Shown here in pieces: positions 28,699-38,632 of a stretch of DNA of 64,000 nt; positions within the stretch are counted from its first letter, which is position 1, and every line of letters begins with the position of its first letter. The DNA is taken from assembly GCA_036785325.1 (NCBI GenBank), contig JAXIVH010000070.1, positions 384,501 through 448,500 of the forward strand, in the 5' to 3' direction. Made by a program: the position numbers and the translations under genes. Source of the stretch: Urophycis tenuis. Taxonomy: Eukaryota > Chordata > Actinopteri > Gadiformes > Phycidae. The notes under the pieces were generated by a model. That model ran no database searches, was not told where the DNA came from, and worked only from the letters and a program-made list of their open reading frames with translations.

Positions 28699-28857
28699 TT
28701 TTTGACAGCTTACAGCAACACTTTTTTTTTTTTCAAACAAGAGGCATATAATTAATAGCGCCCCCCCCCCCCCCCCGCGGGTTGTGGCCCGTCATGTAAT
28801 GGCTTGGAAAATATCTGGCCCGTAGCCAAACTTTATTGCCGACCCCTGGTATACAGT

Positions 28858-30523
28858 CAGTGTTTCCCATACATAGACCAATGTGTGGCGCGGCGCCACA
28901 GATTGAACATCGAGCGCCACGAATTGATTCCGTAGCGATTTTTTTTTTCACCAACGCGATTTGGAAATATAAATATCGTTCCGTTCATTCATCTCCGCAT
29001 AGCACTCTTTCTCCCTGTCATTCCCGAGAGAGAGAGCGAGACAGAGCGAGAGAGAGAGGGCGAGCGAGAGAGATGGAGAGCGAGAGAGAGACGCGCACAC
29101 TTGCCAGTGGGGTTACGCTTATAAAAGACCCGCACTCGCCCGACGTTTTCAACCAACCCAACCCAACTGCAACTCGGCCCACAAGTCCTAATATTAAAAT
29201 TATGTACCCGACCTGCTTCCCGAACCACCTATTGTAATGGTATCTTGATTAGCTTAATCATAGCCTCATTGGCTTACGTATAACTGACGTCCCTGAGTCA
29301 AACGCATTTAAAACATGCATTGCACATTTAAACCTTTGTTCACCAGGTCAACGAATAGCCTAGGCTTAACAGGCTACATATTCAAAATTAAACAGTGTCC
29401 TAAATCAGACAGACAGTAAGCCCACTTGGTCTAAAAAAAGAAAAGAAACGTAAAAGTTGTCTCTAAGTTGGCACCTAGAAAGCGCGTGCTGCATCTTTGC
29501 AAAAGTAATTCAGCCAATGATGACTGTCTTTTATATGATATAGGCTAGCCAACTCTAACGATTACAAAAGTGTATTCGGCATCTATATTTTAACCAATCC
29601 GACCCGAATATCATTAAAGTATTTTTGGTGACTCGCAACCATTTAATGATCATCCAGCGCATCACTGATACATGCACAATGCACACACTCATTGATAGGA
29701 CATGCAAGCTTTGCACAAAATAGGCTAATGCTGTTCCATTTATTTTAGTTAGTTGCCTCGTTGTACCTTTAGTAGTTATTTATATCTAATTATAATATTT
29801 TATCTATTTTATTTGTATTATTATACTTAAATTGTTACATTATACTATTTATTTTGTTTGACCAAAAACGTTAAATACAAGAACAGGTTGATATTGGTTG
29901 AGGTAGGTCTTGAGTTCAGTTTGAAATAAAAACCTCCAGCTTTAGTTGTTTTTTGCAATTCATTCCATGAATGTCACAGAATCTACAATTCAGGTAAAAA
30001 CTGAACTTTAAAAACTAAAGTGTGTCAATTTTGTTGAGTAATTCTCAACATGAAACTTAAAAGACAGGTCTTCCTCTAACATAAAGTCCAGGTATTTGTA
30101 TGAGCAAACTACTCTACTGGCCTGCCCTGTAATGTATGGAGTTGGGGTGTGGAATGAAACCAGGCAGGGTTCTGGTAAAATGTTTTTAGCTGTCTTCTCC
30201 TCAATAACTTACTCTAAAGAATTAAGATTGTGCTGAATAATTTCAAATGCTTCCTGTAGCTTTAAAGAAAAATGTGAGTGATAGCCATGTTACTCTGTCC
30301 TGTTTTCTCACTTTCATTCCAAACCAAGTCAGTCTTCCTTCCCTGCAGAACTATGAATTTCAGAAAGTTGTGGCTCATCGTCTGTTGCTCTGACCAGGGG
30401 GAGGGGGCGGCGCCCTCTGACCCCCTCCTGTTCAGATGGCGATGCCCCCTCCCCCTGGTCAGAGCCCCTGGTCTCCGTATGGCCCTGCACCACACCTTGC
30501 TACCTAGTCTGTGGGAAACACTG
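28858..30523. mobile_element. Nonautonomous hAT-like element (CAGTGTTTCCCA ends)
   Basis: The left end CAGTGTTTCCCATAC and the right end GTGGGAAACACTG are inverted. No transposase frame is recognisable inside. It holds a GA-rich stretch (29022-29095) and a hairpin near the right end. The flanking 8-mers do not match clearly, so the target duplication is unproven. It starts two bases after the right flanking repeat of the outer hAT element. Confidence 0.6.
30387..30465. repeat. Perfect 22-bp inverted repeat (hairpin)
   Basis: GCTCTGACCAGGGGGAGGGG... at 30387-30408 is the exact reverse complement of 30444-30465, with a 35-base loop. It lies about 60 bp from the right end of the hAT-like element. 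Confidence 0.93.
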
Positions 30524-30948
30524 ACAGTATTACCATAACTAATGAAAAATTATGACGGAAGGCTCAGACAGCGTCACCAAACTCTTGACTCGTGCCTTCA
30601 TCGTTCAGAAACTGAATACCGAACACTAATACTGAAACTAACAACATAACATGCACAATATTAACAACTTTTATTAGAAACAAATAGGAGCTTATAAAAA
30701 AGTGCAACAGTAAAACTTAAAGTGATGGTTCGGAGTAAAATTCACCCTGAGGTAATTTCCACCAATAATCCAGCCAAATACCCCCTCAGATGCATTTTTA
30801 GCGACGGTCAATATTGATCAAGTTTAGGGGTATAAGCACTATTATTTACCCCACTAATAATGCATGGATTGTTACCCAACTTCTGTAGTAGTACATATAT
30901 GGTCTGTACTCACAAAACGAGGCATTTTAAAGTTTGTAAGTACACCAG
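30524..30948. other. Spacer, no gene seen
   Basis: Short unique-looking, AT-rich stretch between two transposons. Confidence 0.5.
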
Positions 30949-31180
30949 GGGCCGGTTGCACCAACAGGGCTTACGCCTGGTCTTAAGCTAAGTCGGGCGT
31001 AACTCGGCGTTCTAAGTCCAACCTCATAGTTATGTCAGTTGTACCAACTAGGCTTAAGCCTTCTTTTCGCTAAGAACAGGCGTAAATCTTACGCCTGGTC
31101 AGTAGCAGGCGTAAAGTCAAAGTCTACATTCTATTTTAACGTCTCTGTACTATAGTTACTATAGTTACGTTAATCACATA

Positions 31181-32448
31181 ATGGCACGTCTAATATATAG
31201 GTCTTACAACGAGCGGGCATTTAGACGGGAGAAAGTTATTAGGGACAGAAGCAATCCAATGGACATTTATAATGATGACGAGCTGATTGAGAGGTTTCGA
31301 TTTTGTAGGAGAGATCTGTTTGAACTAATTGAAGAGCTGTCACCGGACTTGCAATATGTGTCGGACCACAACGCAGCGTTACCACCGACAGTGCAGCTGC
31401 TGATAGCGCTGCGTTTTTACGCAAACGGTGCCTTCCAAAACACTGTAGGAGACATGATTGGCGTCCACAGGTCCACAGCCTGTCGGGCCATCCGCAGGGT
31501 TTCACTGGCACTGAGCCGCCGCCTTCCAAGGTTTGCTCACCTCCCCACTGAAGCCGAGTCGTTGCTGATGAAAAGAAGATTCCGCCAGTCCTCCGGCATT
31601 CCTGGCATTGTGGGCTGCATTGATGGGACTCATGTCCGGATCCAGCCATCTGAACATGAATACTTCTATGTAAACCGCAAGGGATACCATTCCCTCAATG
31701 TCCAGATTGTTTGCGACGCGGATTACAAGATCATTAATTTGGTGGCAAGATGGCCTGGGTCTACTCACGACGCACGTATCCTCCGGGAGAGTGTGCTCTA
31801 CGAGGACTTCGAGGCTGGGAGGGTGACAGGGCTTCTTCTCGGCGACAGTGGCTACCCCCTGAAACGCTGGCTGATGACACCAATCATCGCTCCGAGGACT
31901 GAGCAAGAATGGCGGTACAACACCATCCATGCCTTCACTAGGTCACGCGTCGAGCGATGCATTGGAGTCCTCAAGCGCAGGTAACAACTGTAGCGATCAC
32001 GTCGGCAGTTACGACCCTTGTTTGTTGAACAATGATACACAATGGAAGAGCACATCACACTAAACATGCTAACAACACTTGTTTTGGGAATGAAGACATA
32101 ATATGATGCATAATAACACTGACTGATAACTGAAAATCTGACTTGAATATGCAAAATAAGCAACCAAACATACTCGCCACTTAGTGAGAAATTTAGGTTT
32201 GACAGTTATCATTAATATTTTCTAGGTTTCACTGTCTTCACGGGGAGATGCGGATGCACCCCGAGCGAGTCTGCACCGTTATAGCAGCTTGCACTGTCCT
32301 CCACAACATATGTGTCAACAAGAGGATCCCCCTCCCGAGGCAACATCATCAGCCGGTGGAGGACGAAGGTGTGGACGCTGTGGTCCCTGCAGTGCAGAAG
32401 GATGTCGGTGGACGACTAGTCCATACCCATATTGTCAATGTTTTGTAA
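31181..32448 (+). CDS. Harbinger transposase (HARBI1-like), apparently intact
   Basis: This is a DDE_Tnp_4 nuclease that cuts and joins the element ends. Two exons, 31181-31980 and 32226-32448, splice at CGCAG|GTAAC and TTTCTAG|GTTTC. They give 340 residues, the usual length of HARBI1-like proteins (about 350). The N-terminal third is helical, with the helix-turn-helix MIGVHRSTACRAIRRV. The catalytic triad is visible: Asp in GCIDGTHVRI, Asp in LLLGDSGYPL, Glu in RSRVERCIGVLKRRF. The conserved WPGSTHDARIL lies between the two Asp residues, and AACTVLHNICV near the end. The start at MARLIYRSYNERAFRRE is the first ATG of the frame. No stop or frameshift. It could be active, or a very recent copy. 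Confidence 0.93.
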
Positions 32449-32675
32449 AGTCAATCAGATCTCTCTCTACTGTTTCGAAACCTCTTAATCAGCTCCTTGT
32501 TATGTCATGTCCAATGTAGGCTATTGCTTCATTTCAGAATAATTCCCGTCTAAATGCCTGCTCGTTGTAAACAATGTAGGCTAGCCTGAAGGGCATATTA
32601 ACGACAATCGAATAGTAGTGAATAAATATTTTATTTTTGCCAAAGATTGTGGTTTATTATTATCAATTCATACGT

Positions 32676-33569
32676 TCATAAAATGGCAAATGACAGCTCC
32701 TCTTCAGAAATACGTGGTGAAGGCCTGTGCAGTTGTTGCTGGAGTAACTGTATTTCCAATTTAATTTTTTCTTTTTCCAGCTCCAATTTTTCCTGCTCGG
32801 TTTCAATTTTTTTGGTTTCAGCCTCCACCCTGATGATTTCCTTATCAAGCAGTATCTGCTGCATATCCTCGACCCTCCTCCTCCGTTTCACTGGCGGTGC
32901 ACCGCTGCTGCTGCTGCCATGGTGATCCGTTTGTGGAGAGGCATCCGTCGAGTCTGAAAATAGAGAATTTATTAAATCTGACCTTATGTGACAATTTCTA
33001 AGACTTTATTTCACTCCAGCTAGAACACGGTCGGCTCCACCAGGGGGCACCAGCTACTATTAAACTAAATAAATAAATAAAAAATCAAATGTGAAATACG
33101 CACCTTCACAACAACTCACAGCACTCTCGCTGCTAGTGTGGACGTCCACCTCTAGGGAAACAGCGCTCTCGTCAAGTTGGTTGACGTAACTGCCGCTTTC
33201 CACACCGACCAAACCCGTAAATGCGGGGGAGTCCTCCGCAAATACATCCACGATGATGTCGCTGTACACAGACGTTTTCGGGGGAGGACCCCCGCCAGTA
33301 GGGTGTCTTTTTTTTGATGAAACGTCCTTTTTGGCCTTACTTAGGAGGTCCTTCCATTTCTTTTTTACATCACTTTCTGACCGAAGGCAGCCTGAATCGG
33401 AGCAGTCATTGATTGCCTCCGTCATTAACCTCCATGTCGCCTGCTTCTTATTAGTTATAGTGTTGGACTGCTTGGCAGTCAGAGTTTCTCTGTGCTGACT
33501 GTACAGCTCTATAAGTTTTCTTATTTCAATATCAGTAAAATTAACTTTTCTTTTTCTTTGCTCCTCCAT
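32676..33569 (-). CDS. SANT/Myb-like partner protein of the intact Harbinger element
   Basis: Two minus-strand exons, 33569-33104 and 32953-32676, join with one base carried over and give 247 residues. The N-terminus MEEQRKRKVNFTDIEIRKL starts the SANT-like trihelix (about residues 5-85). Its third helix includes SDVKKKWKDLLSKAKKD, as in NAIF1/MSANTD-type proteins. A Pro/Gly linker (GGGPPPKTSVYSD) and an acidic stretch follow. The second exon has a basic patch (PVKRRRRVEDM), which may serve nuclear import, and a coiled coil rich in Glu and Lys to the end (EKLELEKEKIKLEIQLLQQ). It is tail to tail with the transposase, 227 bp apart. No interruption seen. Confidence 0.88.
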
Positions 33570-33935
33570 TGCTACAAATCAACCGCAAAACACGTTAGAC
33601 AGCGCGAGATGTTTAACAAGGTATCCAAGCAATGCAAGCTGCTAGGCAATATTAACTGTTCCGTGGGCATTCACATGAACGAGCATCGCTAAGACCGGGC
33701 GTAGTTAAGCCTAGGCGTAAGTTTGGTTGGTGCAACCGACGTAAAGTCCATTCTAAAGACTGGTCTTAACAAAGACCAACTTAGCAGTTAGGACCAGGCA
33801 TAGTAAAGACCTGTTGGTGCAACCGGCCCCAGGAGTTTATTTAAAACAGCTTCAACTAGCTGTTGCTAAGGCTACCGCTGGGTCGACGTCTCTTCCGTCT
33901 TTCCGGATAACTTCGTAAAAGTCCTCTTCAAAACT

Positions 33936-34058
33936 CACAAGTGTAAGGAAAAGGTTAGTGAATTCAACACTCCATCGAAATGTATTGACAACTGGAATAA
34001 TTGAATACTTGAAATTAGATGGAGTGTTGAATTCACTAACTTTTTCCTTACACTTGTG
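33936..34058. repeat. 41-bp inverted repeat with a 41-bp loop
   Basis: Arms 33936-33976 and 34018-34058 begin with CACAAGTGTAAGG and end with CCTTACACTTGTG. I see one mismatch. It could be a minute foldback element or a remnant of element ends; no clear target duplication. Confidence 0.88.
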
Positions 34059-34356
34059 CTTTGTTGTCTAGGGGTATACTAAGACAGCTGAACCTTGGCC
34101 CAACGTAACGTGAACAGACAAACACTACACACAGGCCCTACGTGATGTAAAGACAAGTTAAGACTATAGTTGTTAGTCTATATGTCATTTTAGGCCGTTT
34201 TGGCCTATAAGTATTACACAGGTCCTTTAAGAAGAAAACATCATTTGGTCATTAATAAATTCTCCATACTGCAAAAAACATAACTGCTGAGAACTGTTAT
34301 GCACTTCTTTAATGAGTAGACCTACTGTCATAACAGTATAATTTTCAATTAACTTA

Positions 34357-35250
34357 CAATGACATCGGAATAGGTTGAGGACGCCAACTTGAAGCCATAG
34401 GCTGGGTTGTGGGTCGCCCGCAGGTGGCTGATGGTGACCCAGTCACCCTCCACAAGCCCAACTAGGCAAGTTTCCCTCCATAGGGTAACTGGCATGGAAT
34501 GCCCAGCCAAAGATATTTCTGTATCCCTGACTGGGATAGGTGTCCCCTTTAAATACACCTGCCTCACAGCTGCAATCTAGATAGATAGATAGATAGATAC
34601 TTTATTATTTCATTGGGGATGCAGGCATCCTATAGCTGCAAACATATAATTAATATGGCAAACAGTTCAAATAAATATTGGTATTCTGAATTGTAATTAT
34701 AATTATTAATAATAATAATTAATTTAATTAATTAATAATTAATTAATTTTTGACCTCATAAAGTAGGCTATCTATTAATTTATTTATCTATCTATATATC
34801 TATTTTTATAACTTCAACACCTACGGAGGAGATTTGGCCACTGATAGAAACATAACCTTGGACATCTTGTAGGGCTTTGTAATCTTTCACCAAGGGGGAT
34901 GGGGGACACAGCAGGGTTTTACCTCTCGCCACTATCTCCTCACTCACGGGGAGGGTGTGGGACTTATAAACCACGGCGTTGGCATTAAAAAATGCTCTAC
35001 CGTGTTTCAAAATTAAATTTTTGAAAGTGTAGGTTCGGCCCGCCTGGACCTTGCCTGCGTTTTCCTCTTTGAGGTTCAAAGCGTACACCGTCACTCCATC
35101 AGACAACGCACGCGCCTCATGAACTACCCAGGTAGCTCCCACTGTGTCCCCAAAGTTAAAGCTGCTGGCTACCCGTCTATTAGTAGCCGCGACACAGTTC
35201 AGCCTCAGGGGTGCAGGTTGGTAGGGCGACGAACGGCTTCGTTTCTCCAT
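34357..35250 (-). CDS. Small protein with RPA-like OB-fold appearance, unassigned
   Basis: Two exon-like blocks lie on the minus strand. The first runs from ATG 35250 (MEKRSRSSPYQPAPLRLN) to about 34800. The second covers about 34575-34357, ending at a possible GTAAGT donor. The second block shows VYLKGTPIPVRDTEISL and MPVTLWRETCLVGLVEGDWV, a beta-rich pattern like an RPA or single-stranded-DNA-binding OB-fold (strand, gap, W-R, E-GD-V). The first block has TYTFKNLILKHGRAF and a possible strand pair GYVSISGQISSVGVEV. The gap between the blocks (34576-34800) is occupied by a TAGA repeat and a SINE-like tail. Neighbours are all transposons. It may be a multicopy fish gene, a transposon accessory protein (some Helitrons carry RPA-like genes) or an orphan. 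I do not know its function, and the last exons are not seen. Confidence 0.45.
34576..34660. repeat. (TAGA)n plus dispersed-repeat tail
   Basis: TAGATAGATAGATAGATAC is followed by TTTATTATTTCATTGGGGAT, the typical 3' tail of a fish SINE/LINE in reverse orientation. It sits between the two blocks of the OB-fold-like gene. Confidence 0.65.
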
Positions 35251-35929
35251 CTGACAAAAAACACATAATGTTAAACACGTTTCTATGTTCTTTTGTTTCC
35301 ACAAAATAAGTCTTAAAGTCAAAAGTCGTAGCCTATAATCAGGTTTATAATCAGGTTTCCTCAGTCCCATGATGCTATACGCGAAATGTGCGAGAGAGAG
35401 AGAGAGAGATAGTTGGGGACGGATGGAACACTTTTTAATTAAACCTAATTCACAAAAGGTTGTAAGACTGACATGGAATATTTTGTCACCAGCAACCTAC
35501 ATCTGTCAAATTCAGTTGAAACAGGCATGCGGGACAAATGAAACACATAGTTCAAATTCCAAATATAGGCTACAAATACAATATTTTACTAAGTAAATGT
35601 CACCTATCTTGACACTACCACAGATTACGGAGTGGTGGCATCCTAGTATTGACAGTAAAGGTGTACTTTTGATGTTGTACGAACTAAAATGCCCCCTTCC
35701 TCATCCCATTTAGACGCCATAGTTCTAGTACAAGGCTGAGGCTACCTTCCACCACGTCTCCCCGACGTGACATCGCCGAGTTGCAGGAAAAATAACCGTT
35801 ACCAGGGTTTTTCCTGGCTCAAATTGAGGCAGAGGTGGCACCATCCTGACCATGCGCCATGACGTGCATGTATTTAGTAAATTCAACTGACTTACTTTCT
35901 TTTACAGGCAACATACTTTAGGACCGGAC
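35251..35929. other. Spacer, no gene seen
   Basis: A short (GA)n run lies at 35390-35408. No recognisable exon or element end. Confidence 0.45.
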
Positions 35930-36371
35930 CAAGGCGTCCTGGTCCGGTCCATCAATGGCCACTTTGCAACAGATATCCAAATGCCTTTCCTTGAGTCGGT
36001 TCCACAGAGGTGTCTTCACCTTAAACAAAACAATTCATCGTGCATTAAGTATTTTTGTATTTTTTCTGATACAGACATGAAGAGTGATAGTGTTTTCAAT
36101 CATATATTACAATTTTGAGTGCAGAGAAGAGCCTCTCCACATCTGCAGTCTGGACAGGGGCTGTGAGGGCGATAGCAGCTGCAAGGCTGAGGGTGGGATA
36201 CAGCTCAGCAGATTCTGGAGATACAAGCCACAGAAGAACCTCCTCCAGGGATTTGGTCTGAATGAAAGCGGTGAAAACAAAGATTAATGAAATTATTCAG
36301 TAAAACTGACTGTTGTGGTTGTGAAACAGTTAATGTAACTTAATATATAGTACCTTCAGATCAGGACTCCC
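35930..36371 (-). pseudogene. C-terminal remnant of another hAT transposase
   Basis: On the minus strand the block at about 36260-36105 reads SLEEVLLWLVSPESAELYPT and continues to QTADVERLFSALKIV. This is the hATC dimerisation region, with the usual pattern of a small-residue helix followed by ERLFSALK. The block at about 36020-35940 reads LWNRLKERHLDICCKVAIDG, the C-terminal tail of the ZNF862-like branch. A donor-like site near 36352 suggests a further upstream exon (LRVGSPDLK). The catalytic part is absent. The right side is cut by the left end of the Harbinger element at 36380. Confidence 0.65.
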
Positions 36372-38632
36372 CACTCTCAGGCTGTGTTCGAAATGTTCAC
36401 CCGTTCACTCGCTCACTCATTTACTACGTAGTGTTGGCTATATTAGGGGGGTTAACTAGTGAACAAGGGGAGATGACGTTTAGTTAATTTCGGACACTCG
36501 GGATGTTACGTTTTTTACTAACTTGCAATATTGTGCGCCTGATATTGGCAATTTATCTGTCTCATAAACACACGCCATCTCTGCATGTGGACCCTATGAC
36601 ACCGCTATGTTACTTTCAGGAAGATAAGTATTTGTACATGCTTTATATTTCTACTATTTAATATATTGATTTCTACTTGTGTTAATTGTAATAAACAGCA
36701 ACGTTTCAAATACGTGCATATCTATTTTTTTTTGCAGCACTATATAACATGATGGGGATTTCAACATTTATTATCCCAACACTATTGTATACAAGGCAAC
36801 AATTTTAAATACACATAAATATGGTGTAAAGTTAAGCCTACACATAGCATACATTAAAAAATATGTAACCGAAGGTTTTTAAACTGTAGCTATCTCGCGT
36901 GCAAGGTTTTCCCTAAAGCTTTCCATCCCTAGCTTGCCAACTTTTGGCTAACGGAGATATGGATCCAATTCGAGCATTTATTCTAATGGCACTTGTCAAA
37001 ATATTTCTGCTGAGACACAGGAGAAGACGTAATGCCATCAGGTCGAGGCGTCTGAGACGTATTTTGCTCATCAGATGTAATCAAATGCAAATGGTAAATA
37101 TTGTGATGGCACCTAGCTGCTAATGTTAGCGTCCTACCTGCTGTAGCATAGATGATTTTCAGCAGTGACAATAATCGCAAACTTTCCAGAGATTGTCGAC
37201 ACCTCCTCTCCTTAGTTCAGCTAGTTAGTTCTTTCAAAATATAAATAAATGAATGTAGCTCTGTATTATAACGATCAGCCGTACAGAACAATTCACAAAT
37301 AAAAAGCTGTTTAAATCATGTTTGTTTTTTTTACCTACCAATCCGCAGGGTGGAGATAGAGCTCGGTTTACGGGGATATGTTATTTTTTAACAAGAAAAC
37401 CCCTTATTTATACAGTCTATGGAAAATCCTCCAAATGAAAACATTACATGGGTTTATTACCATTTATCTACCAACAAAACATTTGGGATATACACTGTAA
37501 ACACCATGGAAATGTAATTTTTCAGTAAGAATTTAGATTAGCTACTAAAGCATACACATACACAATACAAACAAGCAATTCAGACGGGTTTTTCTTAATC
37601 CCCTGTAAAACTAAGAGGTAAAGATTTCTATATCTTGCCTGTCTTGAACAGAGACCTGCGGTGAGAGGTGTCGACAAACTTTCCCTCATACAATTTTAAA
37701 AAATTTGTTATAAAAAATGAGGTTTGATAACCTAAATGCTAAAAATGAAATGAAGAAACAACAACTTGGGTAGTACTAGTTACCTGCCTACCTACCTACC
37801 TAGTTACATGTTATTGGATGTTGTCAATTACAGACTGACCCTGCTAGATACTGCATCCACAATGACAATGTGCCCCTGCTGCAGATGTTCTTTGATGGGA
37901 CCTCTGACCTCCGGCCAGACTTTCGTCTTTGCCGGACAACACTGATGAGGCTCATAGCATACCTGAGAGCAGAGAATCCTGGGTGTTCTGGCTGGGGCCT
38001 TGAAATAGAGGTCCTGTTTTTTATGTTCTGGCTGGCCAGTGCCACCTCTTATAGAGTGGTATGCAGGGCATTTGACATACCACGCACCACTGTGCATGAT
38101 ATAGTACACAAGGTGGCCGAGAGAGTCCTTAAGCTTAAGGAAAGGGTCATTGTATTCCCTCGTGCTATGGAGTTGGGTATCATAGGAGATGGGTTTGCGC
38201 AGCTGGCAGGTTCCCCAGCCTTTTCCAAAGTTGTAGGAAGCATTGATGGCTGCCAAGTTAGGATCAAGCCTCCCTCACGTGACCAGGCATGCTACTTGAA
38301 CAGAAAATTATTTTTTTCAGTTCAGATCAAAGCAGTCTGTAACTCTAAACGACGGTTTCTGGACATTTGTGTTGGCTACCCAGGATCAGTCCATGATGCT
38401 TGGGTGTACAGAAACAGCCCCATTTGTAGTCAAAACCTTTACCCCCCACAGGGATACATTATTGTTGGTGACGGTGGGTACCCCTGTACTCCATCTTTGA
38501 TTACACCATACCGGGAACCTCTGGCAGGCGCAGAGAAAAAACGGTTTAATTTCCATCACGCCAAGGCCCGCTCTATAATTGAACGGGCCTTCGGCATAAT
38601 GAAAACCAGGTGGAGGACAGTATTCCTTAAAG

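Larger units (their letters stand above)
19684..28846. mobile_element. hAT-type transposon copy, outermost layer of a three-level nest
   Basis: The left end CATGGGTCGGAATTAGG and the right end TTATTGCCGACCCC are inverted to each other. The element is flanked by the direct repeat TGGTATACAG (19674-19683 and 28847-28856); a standard hAT duplication of 8 bp lies within it. The left arm has GGCCCGTGGGCCAGATGTGG, typical of a common fish hAT family. The right arm codes on the minus strand for the start of a hAT transposase. Everything between 20069 and 28176 is a later insertion, so the original copy was only about 1.1 kb and already internally deleted. Confidence 0.85.
30949..33829. mobile_element. 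Complete PIF/Harbinger element (2.88 kb) with two open genes
   Basis: The ends are GGGCCGGTTGCACCAACAGG at the left and the inverted sequence CCTGTTGGTGCAACCGGCCC at the right, a perfect 20-bp inverted repeat. CAG flanks both sides (30946-30948 and 33830-33832). Subterminal GTCTTAA/TTACGCC words recur on both sides. The interior encodes a transposase (+) and a SANT-like protein (-) in convergent order, both without stops. This is the most complete autonomous-looking DNA transposon in the window. Confidence 0.93.

Noticed and set aside
28847..28866. 8-bp target duplication for the CAGTGTTTCCCA element
   Set aside because: Left and right flanking 8-mers do not match; partial similarity is explained by the TGGTATACAG repeat of the neighbouring hAT element.
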